The notes beneath the pieces were generated by a model, which had not been told where the DNA came from, ran no database searches, and saw only the letters and a program-made list of their open reading frames with translations. Both the position numbers and the translations under genes were made by a program. Shown one piece after another: positions 38,108 to 50,797 of a DNA stretch of 64,000 nt. Within the stretch, counting starts at the first letter, position 1; the number at the start of each line of letters is the position of its first letter. This DNA comes from Endocalyx cinctus (Eukaryota; Ascomycota; Sordariomycetes; Amphisphaeriales; Apiosporaceae), in assembly GCA_001600455.1 (NCBI GenBank), contig BCKC01000005.1, positions 2,790,001-2,854,000 of the forward strand. The letters are read 5' to 3'.

Positions 38108-38212
38108 ATGCCTGACGCAGGAAACGACACTCCCACCAACGACACCGGCTCCAACAGCCCTGACACTACCACGGAGACCAGCCGCGGAAGGAGCCGAAGT
38201 GGCTACAACTAA
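38108..38212 (+). CDS. Candidate small hydrophilic protein, 34 aa, unrecognised
   Basis: The ORF runs from ATG (context CCAATATG) to TAA, giving a polar 34-residue peptide rich in Thr, Asp, Asn and Ser that ends RGRSRSGYN. It is too short for ordinary gene callers. Support comes from context. A TATATAAA box lies at 37718-37725, the roughly 380 nt between it and this ATG contain no other ATG (about six would be expected by chance), and the codons are C-ending (GAC, AAC, ACC) unlike the surrounding AT-rich DNA. There is no signal peptide or membrane segment. It could also be the first exon of a longer gene, though no good downstream splice partner was found. No function is assigned. Confidence 0.42.
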   Translation: MPDAGNDTPTNDTGSNSPDTTTETSRGRSRSGYN

Positions 38213-41109
38213 GCAAACTCAACACGATACCGTGGACGATATGATGGAGCATACCTAACGATAAATGTATCTGTATCTGTATCTATAGATTTTCTTCACT
38301 TTCACTTTTATTTCTGACACTCATTTCACTATTTTCTTTGTTCAAGCAACATATTCCCCCCCTCGGAGTTTAGACATGGATGTACACTAGATTTTTTAGA
38401 CGACCCAATGATTTGGGAATGGAAAGCACCTTGTTTTTTTTTTCTACTTTTTTTTCTTCGGATTTTACACCTCAGACTTAACGGTCTACTCTGTACGATA
38501 TTGATGATTGTTTTACTTGGGGTTGGAGGATATTGAATTAAAGGGGTATCTCACGATATGGCAAATTCGGGCAATGTTCGGTACACTCTACTAGGAGGAA
38601 TGATGGGGAGCTCGGATACGAGTCGGACATTTCGCTTTTTTGGTTAGAACGACGTGGTCTTTTTTCTGATTTTCGCACCCTTGAACTTGTATTTTTATAA
38701 ATATAGATTTTTACTTCTTGAATAAACGTGGGTGATTTCAATGGTTATTGTTCTCACTCTTGTTACCACGTAAAAAAAAAAACAATTGCGTTATGTCTGC
38801 AGCGAATCCTTTTTTTTTTTTTTTGACTAAGCTCCTCCGGAGCGCCACCAAAAAGCCAACGGACGAGCTGTGCCTCAATTTGTTTTTGGAACCAAGCCTC
38901 TCTCTCTTCCCATCCCTCCCCAATGCGAGTGGACGTGAGTTTGGTTGACTAACAGGATTTTAAATGTGGTTCTCGCTTTCTGATTACTTAGAATAGATCT
39001 TACACTTGAACGAGAGAAAGACGGAGAGAAATTCCAAGGTTATATCAAATTATTGATTAGGTTAGAGAGTCTAGATCCCACCCAAGACCCATCTAACTAG
39101 GTTCAATAACTAACTTACAGTATGAAAGATTGGGTGTTGTTAAGGAACTAGAACCAACAAAAACAATAAATGATAATAATAATCTTATATCATAGTTATT
39201 GGAAATAACACGAACCAAGTCCAAATTATCTAACGGTTAGTAAGAATATTCAACCCGCTAAACCAGTACCCATACGTGGGGGCTATAATATTATAGTATT
39301 CGCATCGGAGCGCTGGTATTACTCATTTCTTTCTCTTTCTCTTCTTTTTCGCTGTCGCGGTCGTCGGCGGAGATTGCTGCGCCGCCGAGAAGTACCGGCC
39401 GAAGGATCGTGGCCTAGGGTCAGGACTAGGTATATAATTTACCTTGTCTTTGCTGGGGAGGAGGGAAATCCTCTTCCTTTCCCCGGCTCTCTTCCTTTTT
39501 TCCTTGGCCACCTCGCTCCATTTTCCGGTTTTCTTCATACCTCGGTAAATTTACCGTTTTTTTTTTTTTTTACTTTATTTTTCTTCTTTTTATCACCCCC
39601 TGGGAGCCGGGATAAGATTCTGGTGAGAAGAGGAGAGACGGGATAAGAAAGAGAAAAAAAAAATGGATCGAACCACAAGGATTTTACGCTATGATTAACT
39701 TCTGTGATTTTATTTTATTTACCAAGGAAAAGAAAAAGATACCGAACTACGGTACAGTACTTTTCTTTACCCCGGAAAGGGGATGACGTAGTGGAGCAAC
39801 TTTACGCATAGCAGTTAGCGTTAACCCACCGACTAACGTCTTTCTGCTTACTTATGGATCTATCCATCTATTTCTGGAAATCCCGGCGATATAATCGACT
39901 TCCAGGAATTTACGCTGGGCTGGCTGGGTATAGCATTATTTGACACACAAAAAAAAAAGTGGTGTGTATTTTACAAAAATACTCCGTATTATACCACCTT
40001 CTTCCGGTAGAGATCAGCTGGTATATGTAAGCTATCGGGAAGCGCGGTGGAAGAAAGACGGAGCAAAGAGACTGGACTCGGACTTTAGGTTAACGACATC
40101 TACGCTATACCTGTCGCCCGCGGAACCACGGATGAATGACGAAGACAGAGCGTGTGCGTGTGTGTATGTGTGTCTCGGTCTGCCGTCGGGATTAACTCGC
40201 GCGCGACTCTCGCGTGTCCCAAGTTTACGTTACTCATTACGTGAGATCGTCAAAAACTTCGTTCGCTAGCATGCGAAACGTCCCAAAAACTCAGCTTCTG
40301 CGCGGCCTAGGCTTCCGAGACCCGTCGTAGCCGCCGCTCCCAAGAAAGCGTTTATTACATTACGTACGATACGCGGTACGAGGCGAAAATAACGACATCC
40401 TGTCAGGATAAATGGCCAGGGTTTCCTTATGCCCTGGCAAGATCTGTTCAAATATCTTCTAAGGGCAGTTTTCGACCACACCGTGAGTTAACCATCTCAA
40501 TTTTAGCAAGGCCCCTTCCCCCCCTGCCCGGTGCAAATACCTAACCAGGAGACGTTGTTTACCCATCACGCTACGTACATATACACATACGTCTTTACTA
40601 TGTAATGACGATATGAATAGCAATTCGAAATACTCCACCGCACTGCTGCGCTGACCTTATGGGTTCATTTTTCCCGCCTTCACCCCTGAAAAGAATTGGC
40701 TCTCCGGCTTTTGGTTCGGGTGGGTAATTTCAGCCCTGAAATGGATGCTTCTATACCACGTACGTGGACGTGCTGCACGCTATAATCACTCCGTACTGGG
40801 ACCCGAGATAAATTTAGTATAGCGAACACAACGTCGGACGGAGATAGATTTGTGGCGACAATAGTTGTAGAAAATTCCGTGCCAAAAAAAAAATCTACGA
40901 GATATTAATAATAATATACTAAATAATTTTATATATACTAGCTGTAAGCGACTTTTATATAGATTCTATATTTGCCCGTCTTTTTGATATTCGTGTTTGT
41001 CGCTATATAAATATATAAATATCCATACAGAATTCATTTTTGATCCCTTTCTAGGGCACGTCCCGACTACTAGGCAGCTAGGTAAGCTATTGTGGAGAGA
41101 GTTAGTATA

Positions 41110-41145
41110 CCCCAGCAGCCCCAGCAGCCCCAGCAGCCCCAGCAG
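41110..41145. repeat. (CCCCAGCAG)4 tandem repeat
   Basis: Four perfect copies of a 9-bp GC-rich unit inside AT-rich intergenic DNA, flanked by TATA and TCTAG. Confidence 0.9.
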
Positions 41146-41351
41146 TCTAGTGGTAATTAATTAGGGTAGTTTAGCGCTTTGTTTCTTACATAGCACGCTA
41201 TAGCCCAGCTGTCTGACTGTGTACTATGTAAGTTTTATATCCCAGGTTAAACTGGAGCTTACAGCTTACAGAAGGGTTTAAGGCATGGTATTATCTGTGA
41301 CTATATGTAACTGGTCTGCTGGGTAGGGTACCTGAGAGGCTCAGGCTTAGA

Positions 41352-41537
41352 TCAATTGAAACGGATATAATTATATGAATAAGCACGTAAAGTAGGCCTG
41401 AGAGCAAGCCCCATACACCGTGCCGTGATCGTGGGCGTGATATCCCTGAGCTTACGCCTAAAAGTTTCGATATCTTCAGCATAAATAATACGAACACGAG
41501 TAAGAGGCACGTTATAAGTAAGCCAGGGTTCTTCATC
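41352..41537 (-). pseudogene. Possible relic of a coding sequence, about 61 codons
   Basis: Read from 41537 leftward, one frame gives a protein-like segment, DEEPWLTYNVPLTRVRIIYA followed by EDIETFRRKLRDIT and ARCMGLALRPTLRAYSYNYI, to a TGA at 41354-41352. Amphipathic charge spacing and the lack of low complexity make it look coding. A TAG lies four codons upstream in the same frame. There is no start codon. It could be the end of a decayed host gene or of a mobile element. I do not recognise the family. Confidence 0.25.
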
Positions 41538-44206
41538 CTTAAGTACCTACGTTATCGTACTTCTCTCCCCGTTCTCTGTCTGAACACGGGAAGGGCCGCC
41601 GATAGCGTGTGGTGTAGGTTATTATGCTATTACATTACGTGAAGAGGATCTAGAACTTCCTTGAAGAATCCTCCTTTAAAAAAAAAAAAAAAAAGCCCAT
41701 CCCGTGTCATCTTCGTTGTTGAATCCTAAATTATCGTTCTTCTAGATAGCCAGCGACAAAAACCCTAGGACCGGATTCTGCCTTGTCGCGTTCAAGGTTT
41801 AATCCAATAAGTGACGAGACATCACCGTCCGCCATTGCTACCCGCGTGGGGGGTGGGGGGTTTTCTTTATCTCATCGTCTGCGCAAACAGCGGCTTTCAT
41901 GAGGAAAATGTCATTTTTGAAGATCATAATGACCCCTACCTTTTCCCGGTTCCCTGGCGAGAAGATGAGCGGTGATTAACTGCAATAGTGTAACCAACTG
42001 CCGATGATATACCGATGATATCTGAGGGGTTGGAAGTGACATGTGGAGATTTCAACTTCGTTTTTTTTTTTTTCTTTCTCTCTCCCTTCTTCAGATTGGA
42101 CGTACTCTTATAGACCGCTAGGAAACCGTATCGACATTTCTCAGCGGTGCGGCACTAATTAGGTATGCTCCTTACGGGATACCGCGCGTAGCGTGACGAC
42201 GCTCTCCTCGCGTGAAAACGGCAAAAGAATAGCCGATCTACAATAATTCTGAATATGCTTTTTTTTTTTTTTTTTCAAACCATTTCCAATAAAAATCGGT
42301 ACTTTCGACGAATGTTTTTCTTATTACCGACTGATTGTTACTTCTCTGTCCATTATGTGACATCCGTCCAATGACACTGTTCATAATTCAATGCATGTAT
42401 GCATCTCACATAGCATGTTACAAGATATAATGTCACGCTGGGGGACCCAACAAAAAACACATCCGATCATGTCGGCATACAGCTGTCGTATGTTTTCCCT
42501 AGAAGTAAATGAGGCAGGCCTTTCGGTCCATAATCGATCATATTTTATACGGGTTCCTCGTCCCGCCGTGGCATCCGTCTTCGGGTTATTCGAACCGAGT
42601 GATAAGAAAAGGAGGATACTACTTGGGAAGGGGGGGTGAGTTACCCGGGACCAATACCGGCACGATCGTGTGAAATGTGCTAATCTTCCTTTTTGGTAAG
42701 ACTTATGTACTCAATGCTCAAAACTATGTACCTCTAGTGAGAGAAAAATAAAAGAGATGAGAGGGAAAACGACAGGATTTCTAAGAATTTGATCCGATGA
42801 AGACTGATTAATTACTCTGACTTCAACTTCGTTGATGATATTGGTATACGGTGCAGTTGCAGTGTTTCTTACAGGTCCCGAGTATATTCTAGTATATATG
42901 TCTACGTACGTATATAGATCACATTATTCTAGTATGTTTCGTTTTGGAGAATTACTAGAAGATTGTCGGCACGACTTTGAGGCGGCGGTTATCTAAGTTC
43001 CTTGAGACTCACGCTATATTCGGCCACGGAAGGGGTATAGTATTAGTTGTAACTATCGCCTAGACCGTTGAAATTGCATTCCATTTGGATGATGAAGGGA
43101 GGTAAGTTTGCTCTTAATAACTAGGTTAGATGATAAATAATCTGCGTGAAATGATAATTAATGTCTATTTTTGAAGTTCCCCTTACTAGCGGTGGGGACT
43201 AGACAGCGTTGAAAGAAGGACGGCTTACATATATCTACACTCTAATAAAACGGTGAGAACATATTAAGCTTGGCTGTAATAAGATAGGAAGTATGAAGAT
43301 CAAAATGTAACTTACGAGAAATAGCCATCAGCCAAGTTGTTCAAAAAACACAGGGATACAAGCAAGTTTCGGAGTCCGCTTGCGTGTTTCGTAATATTTT
43401 TCATCAAAACTTGTACAAAGAATGATAAAATGTATCATGAAGTCTCAAATACGATGTTTGTTCATAATTCAAGATGTTTACTTTAGTCAAATACTGTAAA
43501 TATTGTGCGATCAGCTGCTGGCAGTATGAAGCTATTCCTCTGCTATACGATTTATCGAGATTGCAACACATCCAATGAACTGCTGCGATTAGTTTATTGA
43601 CGTCTAATTTTCTCGTGGGAGACAAAAAAGGTTATCATTAATTCTCCGAAATGGCTCACGATGCCTTTATAACGCGGAATAACACGGAAAAACTATGAAC
43701 TCTTCATTACGTTACCAACCAACTACATACTGCAATCCTCCGTCTCGAGTCGTCACCCTCGTTGCTAATACTTCGAACGCACTCCGTTATAAGTAATAAG
43801 AAAAACAAAAGGATCGTACGAGAAGACATTACATTGTGAAACAAAAAGCCGACTTGAATTTTGAACCAGGTACATATTGATACGTCAAGAGCGGATCGAT
43901 TCACCGCGTACACCTGATCATTTCCATATCTCAACTCCAAGATGCTTGAACAGTGTTTATCAAGCTTTCGTTTTTCTTTTCTCCGCGTCGAATATATAAT
44001 CTAATTAGTTATTCATAGAAAAGGGAAGACACACGATAATACCCAACAAGAAAGACATCGACGTTGGAAAATGGACAAGATAATGGAAAATATGAAAAGA
44101 AAAACGCACATAGATACCACGATCAGTAAAAGGAAAGAGAAGCAATTAAAATGAGGGAAAAGCGAAATGACAACAATGAAAGAGAGAGAATAGGAGAGAG
44201 ATGTAT

Positions 44207-45349
44207 TTAACGAAATCGATTTCTCTTCGCCGGACCGAGCGGCAGGTTCGCCTTGCAAGTTTCGCACTTCGTCACGTCGGGAAAGACCCAGATGCGTTTG
44301 CAGTGGCAAACCCACCTCTCCTCCTTCCCACCCCAGAGAGTAATTCGTTCCGCGCAGGGTTCGTGGAGGCCTTCACGAACGCCGCACTCGATGCAGAAGC
44401 GGCGCAGCGCTTCACTACCGCCGCCATCGGCTATCTGATTAAACTGGTCGTAATTACGTCCTTGTTGTTGTTGTTGTTGGTAATAACTACCAAAATCTTG
44501 CCCGTAGCCCGGTATGTTGGCGGATTTATGAAATAGCGGTTGATACGTAGCGAACATTTTAGGATCCATCACGCGATAACAGATAAAACAACCCATGTTA
44601 TTATAATGACGGTCTTCATCCCTATTCGGCTTGTGTTTCGCGAAACAGGTCTCGGCGCGGATCACCAGCCGGGTTTTGCTCTCTACCGAGGCCAGCTTAG
44701 GGTTGGAGGTTCGCGATAGAGACCTACAGACCATCTGCAGCCGGAGCAGGTCCCGATACTCTAAATACCGGCCGATGAGCTCGATGATGTGCGACGGCAT
44801 TTTGTCGAGGTTGTAACCCCCCACCGGTCTCGGAAACACCTCTTGACGCCGTACGTACTGCTGCCGACGCTGTACGTATTCCTGCGGATACCTTTGATAT
44901 ACTTGCGGATGCCTTTCATGCTCCTGTGGATATCTCTCGGATATCTGCTGAGAATATTGGGGCGGAGCTGGATACGATGCTTGAAGATAAACCACGGGCG
45001 CGATGGTGCTCTGGGGCGGCACGTTGTTTCTAGTCTGGTTGAGGACTGAGTGTATTGAATAGCCGCGAGACGGATGGTTGACGGTTGACATTGACGGTGG
45101 TGGTTGCGGTTGATACTGATGCCGTGGCTGAGAAAACTCCTCTTGAACCTGTTGACGATACTGTTGACGAGGCTGATAAAACTTCTCTTGAGCCGGTTGA
45201 CGGACTTGGTAATGACGGGGGCCGTCAGAGTATCTATATTGCGCGAGTTCAAAACTCGTCATGGCGGATGGCTGAATGTATGCGTGAGATGCCGCCGGCT
45301 TAATAGGGGGCAACGACGGGTACTGCGGCTGTCCGTTTAAAATAGCCAT
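44207..45349 (-). CDS. F-box protein with Gln/Pro/Tyr-rich N-terminus and Cys-rich C-terminus
   Basis: Single exon, 380 aa from ATG 45349. Residues 1-180 are rich in Gln, Pro, Tyr and Arg with loose repeats (QPRQQYRQQ, RYPQEHERHP, RYPQEYVQRR). An F-box follows at about residue 186: MPSHIIELIGRYLEYRDLLR then LQMVCRSLSR. F-box proteins bind Skp1 and bring substrates to SCF ubiquitin ligases. The C-terminal 140 residues contain Cys pairs (CFICYRVMDP, FCIECGVREG, WVCHCKRIW, KCETCKANLPL), plausibly a zinc-binding fold, and a Gln run encoded by a TTG/CAA repeat. The combination is common in uncharacterised fungal F-box proteins. The basic end AKRNRFR could aid nuclear entry, but this is a guess. 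Confidence 0.8.
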   Translation of the reverse strand: MAILNGQPQYPSLPPIKPAASHAYIQPSAMTSFELAQYRYSDGPRHYQVRQPAQEKFYQPRQQYRQQVQEEFSQPRHQYQPQPPPSMSTVNHPSRGYSIHSVLNQTRNNVPPQSTIAPVVYLQASYPAPPQYSQQISERYPQEHERHPQVYQRYPQEYVQRRQQYVRRQEVFPRPVGGYNLDKMPSHIIELIGRYLEYRDLLRLQMVCRSLSRTSNPKLASVESKTRLVIRAETCFAKHKPNRDEDRHYNNMGCFICYRVMDPKMFATYQPLFHKSANIPGYGQDFGSYYQQQQQQGRNYDQFNQIADGGGSEALRRFCIECGVREGLHEPCAERITLWGGKEERWVCHCKRIWVFPDVTKCETCKANLPLGPAKRNRFR

Positions 45350-48300
45350 GATGGGATAATTAGAAATAAAAGTGAACAAACCAGCGAGCGACGTTAGTAT
45401 TCTTCAGAAGTCTTCGTAGTTGAGCCTATACAATAATTTTACTTGGAGAAGTCGGTATTGATAAAGCAGCATATTTAGAAGGCGGACGAGATTTTAACAC
45501 AAGAGTTGCAAGTTGTGATTGGAACAAGATGGGCCTCTTAGGCTTCTTTTAATAGCCGGTACGTTGTGCTATAAAACAGATCTCCCTGAAGTTAGCTATA
45601 GGAGTGAGTAGTATGTGATGCCCCCAATCTACCCATGCAGGCAACCTCGTCACCTTCCCCAAGGGCGCTTGAGCAGAATGTACATATACAATGGACGTTG
45701 GATGAAGCATGCATGCTAAGCATAGCCCCATATAACAGACTCAAGTCCTAGTCTAGTGGACTCCGAGACACTACAGAACCACATGCGGCTGTAGCATTTC
45801 AATCTCTGGCTCGATCCATTTTAAATTCTGACCATAGATATGCGAGTCGTCGTCGGTTTCCCTCTCCGATCCGCTCTGCAAGTAGTTATTGGCGTTAAGT
45901 ATTACTTGCTCATAAATACACATAATTAACCCTGTATTTTTAACCGGCCCTTGTATATACCCCCCCCCCCAAGCAGCGGCGCTGGGAACGGTATAGGAAC
46001 TGCGCTTCGCCGTATATAGAAAGTAATCGCATCATTATCAATGCGGGTCATAACGCTATCCAGAGCGCCGGGTTCGTACCTAACCCGCTTGAGAAAGTGA
46101 AGGTCACACCGACTAGGCGGCACGGTAACTGGCAAAGACCTCATGATGGACTAACAGGCCACCACGTCACCCTTCCTGCCAGCCTCCAGAAATTATTGAT
46201 GCAAGTTGATACGGCTCGTCGAATAGCAACGACAAGATCTCTGGCCGCGTTTTTAAATCGTCCTCGGTAGCGATGCAGCATTCCGATGGTGTGACGATAT
46301 CTTGCAGAAATTGAACTTCTCTCCGACCCCCCCTCCCTTATCGCTTGGCTACTTCTAGAGGCGGTGGATATATATGTTGATATATGAGGAATCAGCAAAA
46401 AGGAAGCTTCCCCGAAGTGGCGCTCTAAACTCCCTCAGACCATCTCCAAGGGTGTCCCCTGTACGAGTTGGTAAGTCTTGAGCCAAGGAGTGAGCTAGAC
46501 GTGCATCAGCCATCCTTCCTTCGGCCGTAAATCATATTGTTGAACATGGCTGCATGTGTAGTATAACCCCTTATAGGCCCGGGGTATTTGACCCACGTGC
46601 GAGGAACAGCTTCGGGTACTGTACCCGAATTTGCGGCACATTGTTCTCATTCGATAGTCGTCTTTTTCAGATGCCCCAAAGATGCCCCTGCAATGGAAAT
46701 GAGATGAATCGCACACGAGCAATGAGAGGCGAGCATTGAAAACTAGGGTATATGTACGATCGAGGTTATCCTGCAAAGGGATGGCGATGTTACCATCGTG
46801 CTTATTCTTATGACTCGATAGGCTCATAAACGATGTTCCTACGCTTAGAATTATTCCCTGGCTTATTAAGTCCTTAACGTGATGTCATCCTAGTACCTCC
46901 CCCGTCTAGTCACTTGACTTATAGATGCTGTACGTCCCCGCGGGGACGTGCGGCGGAAGAGGTAGAGATTGGTAAACGGGGCGTTGGTCGAGCATGTGTA
47001 GAAAGACATAAACAGTCTAGAGTTGTCCGTTAAGCTTGTCCCAAAAAGACGAATGGGGTACAAAGTCGTGGAAAGAATCCTCTTTTGGTTCCGATCCGTT
47101 TCGATTCGTTTCCGGCGTACATAGTGCAAGACTTTAGTGATGATGATATGAATCAATCGGGAAATTGAATCTTGATTTCTTGGAGGGTTAAAAAGTACCT
47201 CACGTCGGAAGCTGCTTTTTTGATACATAGAAAAGGGTACTTTGGTTCCCTGATGGACATATGCCAATCACCAGACGATTAAACGAATAGGATTGATGAT
47301 CACAACACATGAGTTTATTCTATCTGACTTCCCACACCCTCCACCGTATCTCAGCACGAGATGACAAGAAGCGTATTTTGTGCAAGATATTTAACCCTCA
47401 GGTTGCCATAACATTTCAAGTGGAGAAATAGACGCAGCAATGGACCGAAGAGGCAATATATCCATATGCGCCTCTCGTATATCGTACTTCGTGATTGGAA
47501 AGGTTATTGTGTAGTAATGATCGTATCTATATTCACCAATAATAAAATTCGATGTGGATCTCATCATAATATCGAAGATAGTATTCTATACCACAGTAAC
47601 ATGCGCGCATACTGACAGGGTCAAGGTTTTACATGCATGGAATATAGTTTATATTCGCTTTCGCAGTATCTGTAAATTAATAAACGAAACTCAATTATTT
47701 CAAGAGTCCCAGCGATCCCAGCTGAAGGAGAAACCGTCAAGGAGTGATTGAAATTGGTTTGAATCAATGATTATATCCGATGTGAAGACGATGACTAGAA
47801 GAAGATGAGCGATGTTAGATTTTATATGATAAAACTACCAGAATAATTAGAGTGAGTACAGAGTAAAGGGAAGAAAAGTAAGCAAGACAAAAAAAAACAC
47901 GGAGTGCATAAATATCGGAATACGGAATTAAATTTGGTAAATTTATTCCGAATACGCCGAATTACGAGGGTAAATCATTTGAGAACTTTCAGCTTATCCT
48001 TTTTTTTTTTTTTTTTTTTTACCCATTAACATTATTTTTGATCCATCCTGTCTGCCTGTCCCATGTCTTAGTTTCTCACACATTACTCATAACGTCGTAT
48101 TAACCTACCATTTAACCCCTCCCTGAGGTACTGAAGGCGATGTACAAGTATACAAAGCAATAAAGACGACGGGAAATACAATTAAAAGTACAGGGGAGGA
48201 GGGTTCATTTATTCCTCGCCATTTTCGATATTAGGAAGTTTGGATTGATAATATTATATTATCATCGGGTGGTAAGATTATTACCAGGTTACCAACAACA

Positions 48301-48453
48301 CCTGACAACAAACACCGCAAGAGAGAATTTCCACACCGGTCGGTCAGTCAGCGTGCGTATCCCGTTTGTATATGTGTGTGTGTGTGTGTTGATCAAAAAA
48401 AAAAAAAAGAATATGATAATAAAACTAATATCAAATTGAAGTATTGGAAAAGG
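45350..48453. other. 3.1-kb intergenic region between divergent genes
   Basis: Promoter side of both the F-box gene (left) and the MFS gene (right). It holds (C)11 near 45960, (T)21 at 48000-48020, and (TG)8 followed by (A)13 at 48373-48408 in the presumed MFS leader. Short ORFs (46495, 46890) are unconvincing. Confidence 0.55.
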
Positions 48454-50386
48454 ATGGCAGAAGAGGACCAACATGATAACAATCCATCATCATGTCCAGA
48501 CTTGACCGAGTCCACCCCCTTGCTGCATGAACAGCGACAACAACAACAGCACAATCCTTCTCGACCAAGACATAAACACACGTTATCTGTGGCGTCTATT
48601 GCCAGCAACGTCAGGGTTCCCACCGCTAGTTCAAGCACCACCATAGTCAACCTCCTATGTCTGCTCTGCCTGGTCGCCTCCGCCGCTGGCGGGTTTGCCA
48701 TCATCCCCGTCACTCGGCTGGGAGAGGACATCTACTGTCGGGAGTACTACGGCTCCAACGGCCCTGTCGACGAGTCCAAGTGCAAGCTCCCTGAGATCCA
48801 GAGTAAGCTAGCCTATCTTCTCGCTATCCACGAGGTCATCACTTCGGTCGTCAGTATGGTATTAGCTTTGCCTTGGGGTCTTGTAGCCGATCGGTACGAT
48901 TCTTAATTTTGCTCTCTCTCTTTACCTTCCCCTAATATTTCTGTATTCTCATCTATCTCTCTCTTTAAACATGAGATGGACCTATGTAATTTTTGAAAAG
49001 ACAAAAAAAAAAAAAAAAAAAACGAGACTAACGATAATGGAATCCGTTAGCATTGGTCGTAAGCCCGTTATCGCCGCTGCTCTCGGCGGTCTGGTCATCT
49101 CCCTGTTATGGATTATGACAGTCATGCGCTTCCACGACGTCATTCCGATCCGTTGGATGTGGCTTTCGTCCGCGGCTCAGATCCTTGGCGGAGGTAATGC
49201 CGTTCTCATCGCCGTCTTGTATAGCATGGTGACGGACGCAACAAATGAGGAAGAAAGGTAAAGAGAAGAAACACCCCCCCCCCCCCCCCCCCCCTTTCTT
49301 TTTTTACCCACTAGAAAGACAAAATTAGCTAACTCTTATTTTTTTCGCCTTGTTAAAAAAAGAGCCGTCGTCTTTATGCGAGCGCACATCGCTAGCCTCT
49401 GTGGAAACCTATTCTCGCCCTCGTTAGCGTCGATACTCATGGAACACGCCAACGCCTGGGCGCCGCTATGGACCGCCGTCGGCTGTCTAGTCGCGTCGGC
49501 CATCTGCATACTTTTTGTCCCGGAGACGGGACACAAGACGACACCTCATCGCAGTAGGCCCACGTCCGAGGAAGTAGAAGCGGAAGAAGAAGAAGAAGAA
49601 GAAGAACGGCAGCTGAAGGGCAAGTCCCTCCTATCGCACACGATCCGACGCTTCAAGGAATCCCTCTCGATGCTCAACTCCCCGTCCATCATCCTCCTCT
49701 TCTTCAGCATCCTCGCCACCATACCCGTAACCGTCTCGATGTTCCAATTCATGTCGCAGTTCGTCTCGAAGCGGTACCGACGCAGCCTCGCCTCGACGGG
49801 GTACATCCAGACCCTAGCCGGCGCCGCCCAAGCCTTTACCGCCGTCATCGCCTTACCTCTCGCGTCGCGACTCCTCCTGCGTCCGGGTTTTCGGTTTCGG
49901 GTCGCGGACGAGCGCCGGAGGGACTACGTCCTCGCGCTCGCGTCGTACGGGCTCACTTTTTTCGGCCTCGTCCTGCTGGGTCTGGCGCCGACTTTGGCCG
50001 CCTTCGTCTGCGGCCTCGTCTTCGTCGGCCTCGGCTCCGGGTACTCGAGCCTCGCCAAGAGCATGCTGAGCACGCACGTCGACGCCGAGCACCGGTCGCG
50101 CGTCTTCAGCCTCATGGGCATGGTCGAGTCCCTCGGCCTCGTCTACGCTTCCCCGCTCCTCGCCGCGCTGTTTCAGCTGGGCATGCGGCTCGACGACGAC
50201 GGTGGCGCCGACGACGACGAGGACGGTTCGGGGATTGCTATCGGTCTTCCGTATTTTGGCGTCGCTGGCTTGGTAGCCGTCGCTTCGATCTTGGTATTTT
50301 TCGTCAGGATACCGGAGGCGAAGACGAAAATATCGCCGTCGACTTCGTCTTCTTTAGTGGATACAGAGGAGCATTACGAAGATTAG
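48454..50386 (+). CDS. Major facilitator superfamily transporter
   Basis: Three exons: 48454..48893, 49051..49257 and 49363..50386, giving 556 aa. After a polar 60-residue tail with the ESTPLLHEQ motif typical of fungal MFS proteins comes TM1 (IVNLLCLLCLVASAAGGFAI). The MFS loop 2-3 signature WGLVADRIGRKPV spans the first intron (CG/C split codon). About 12 hydrophobic segments follow. The central loop (about residues 225-260) contains an acidic run of seven to eight Glu encoded by GAA/GAG repeats, and the last loop has an Asp-rich stretch. A second signature-like loop GSGYSSLAKSMLSTHVD precedes TM11-12. The substrate cannot be assigned; drug/proton or solute carrier 46-like families are possible. 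Intron 1 has (A)20 and intron 2 has (C)21. The gene ends 411 bp from the convergent regulator. Confidence 0.85.
49003..49022. repeat. (A)20 tract in MFS intron 1
   Basis: Pure A run between the donor at 48894 and the acceptor at 49050. Confidence 0.85.
49274..49294. repeat. (C)21 tract in MFS intron 2
   Basis: A pure C run this long is rare. It lies 16 nt downstream of the donor GTAAAG at 49258. Confidence 0.85.
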
Positions 50387-50797
50387 TGTGATTTTGTTTT
50401 TTATTTTTCGCTTTGTTGATATTACGCCTGAGATGCATGGTAATGATTGACGTAGACTAAACTTCTATGACCTTCGAAGTTTCCGTTAAAGAAAGGAGTT
50501 ATACGGCACACATACATTTATATACGCGTGTCATTTGAGTAGAAGTACGTAAAGATAAGTGGCAACACGAATGCAAATACATGAGCATCTAGAAATATAT
50601 ATCTTTTCAAGAGACTGTACGCTATCCAATACCTCCGATATCCCGTCGGAACCACATGTACATATATGATAACTCCGTAAACGCATAGAGTACCTGCCTG
50701 CCTAAATATGCTTGCCAAAACCATACCAATAACTTTGCGTACCCAAAAATCTACTTTGTCTTTTCAAAATTATAAATGTCCATCCCTTTTACACACT
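50387..50797. other. Tail-to-tail spacer
   Basis: 411 bp between the MFS stop and the regulator stop. AT-rich 3' ends, with no other feature seen. Confidence 0.6.

Larger units (their letters stand above)
38213..44206. other. 6-kb gene-poor region
   Basis: AT-rich with many A/T homopolymers (for example 38813-38824, 39559-39571, 41676-41693, 42061-42073, 42259-42275). It also contains the 9-bp tandem repeat at 41110 and a possible coding relic at 41352-41537 on the minus strand. Other ORFs (39374, 39940, 42391, 43707) have no recognisable content or codon bias. Confidence 0.5.

Noticed and set aside
46890..47267. 125-codon minus-strand ORF.
   Set aside because: No domain, no codon bias and no leader features; treated as chance.
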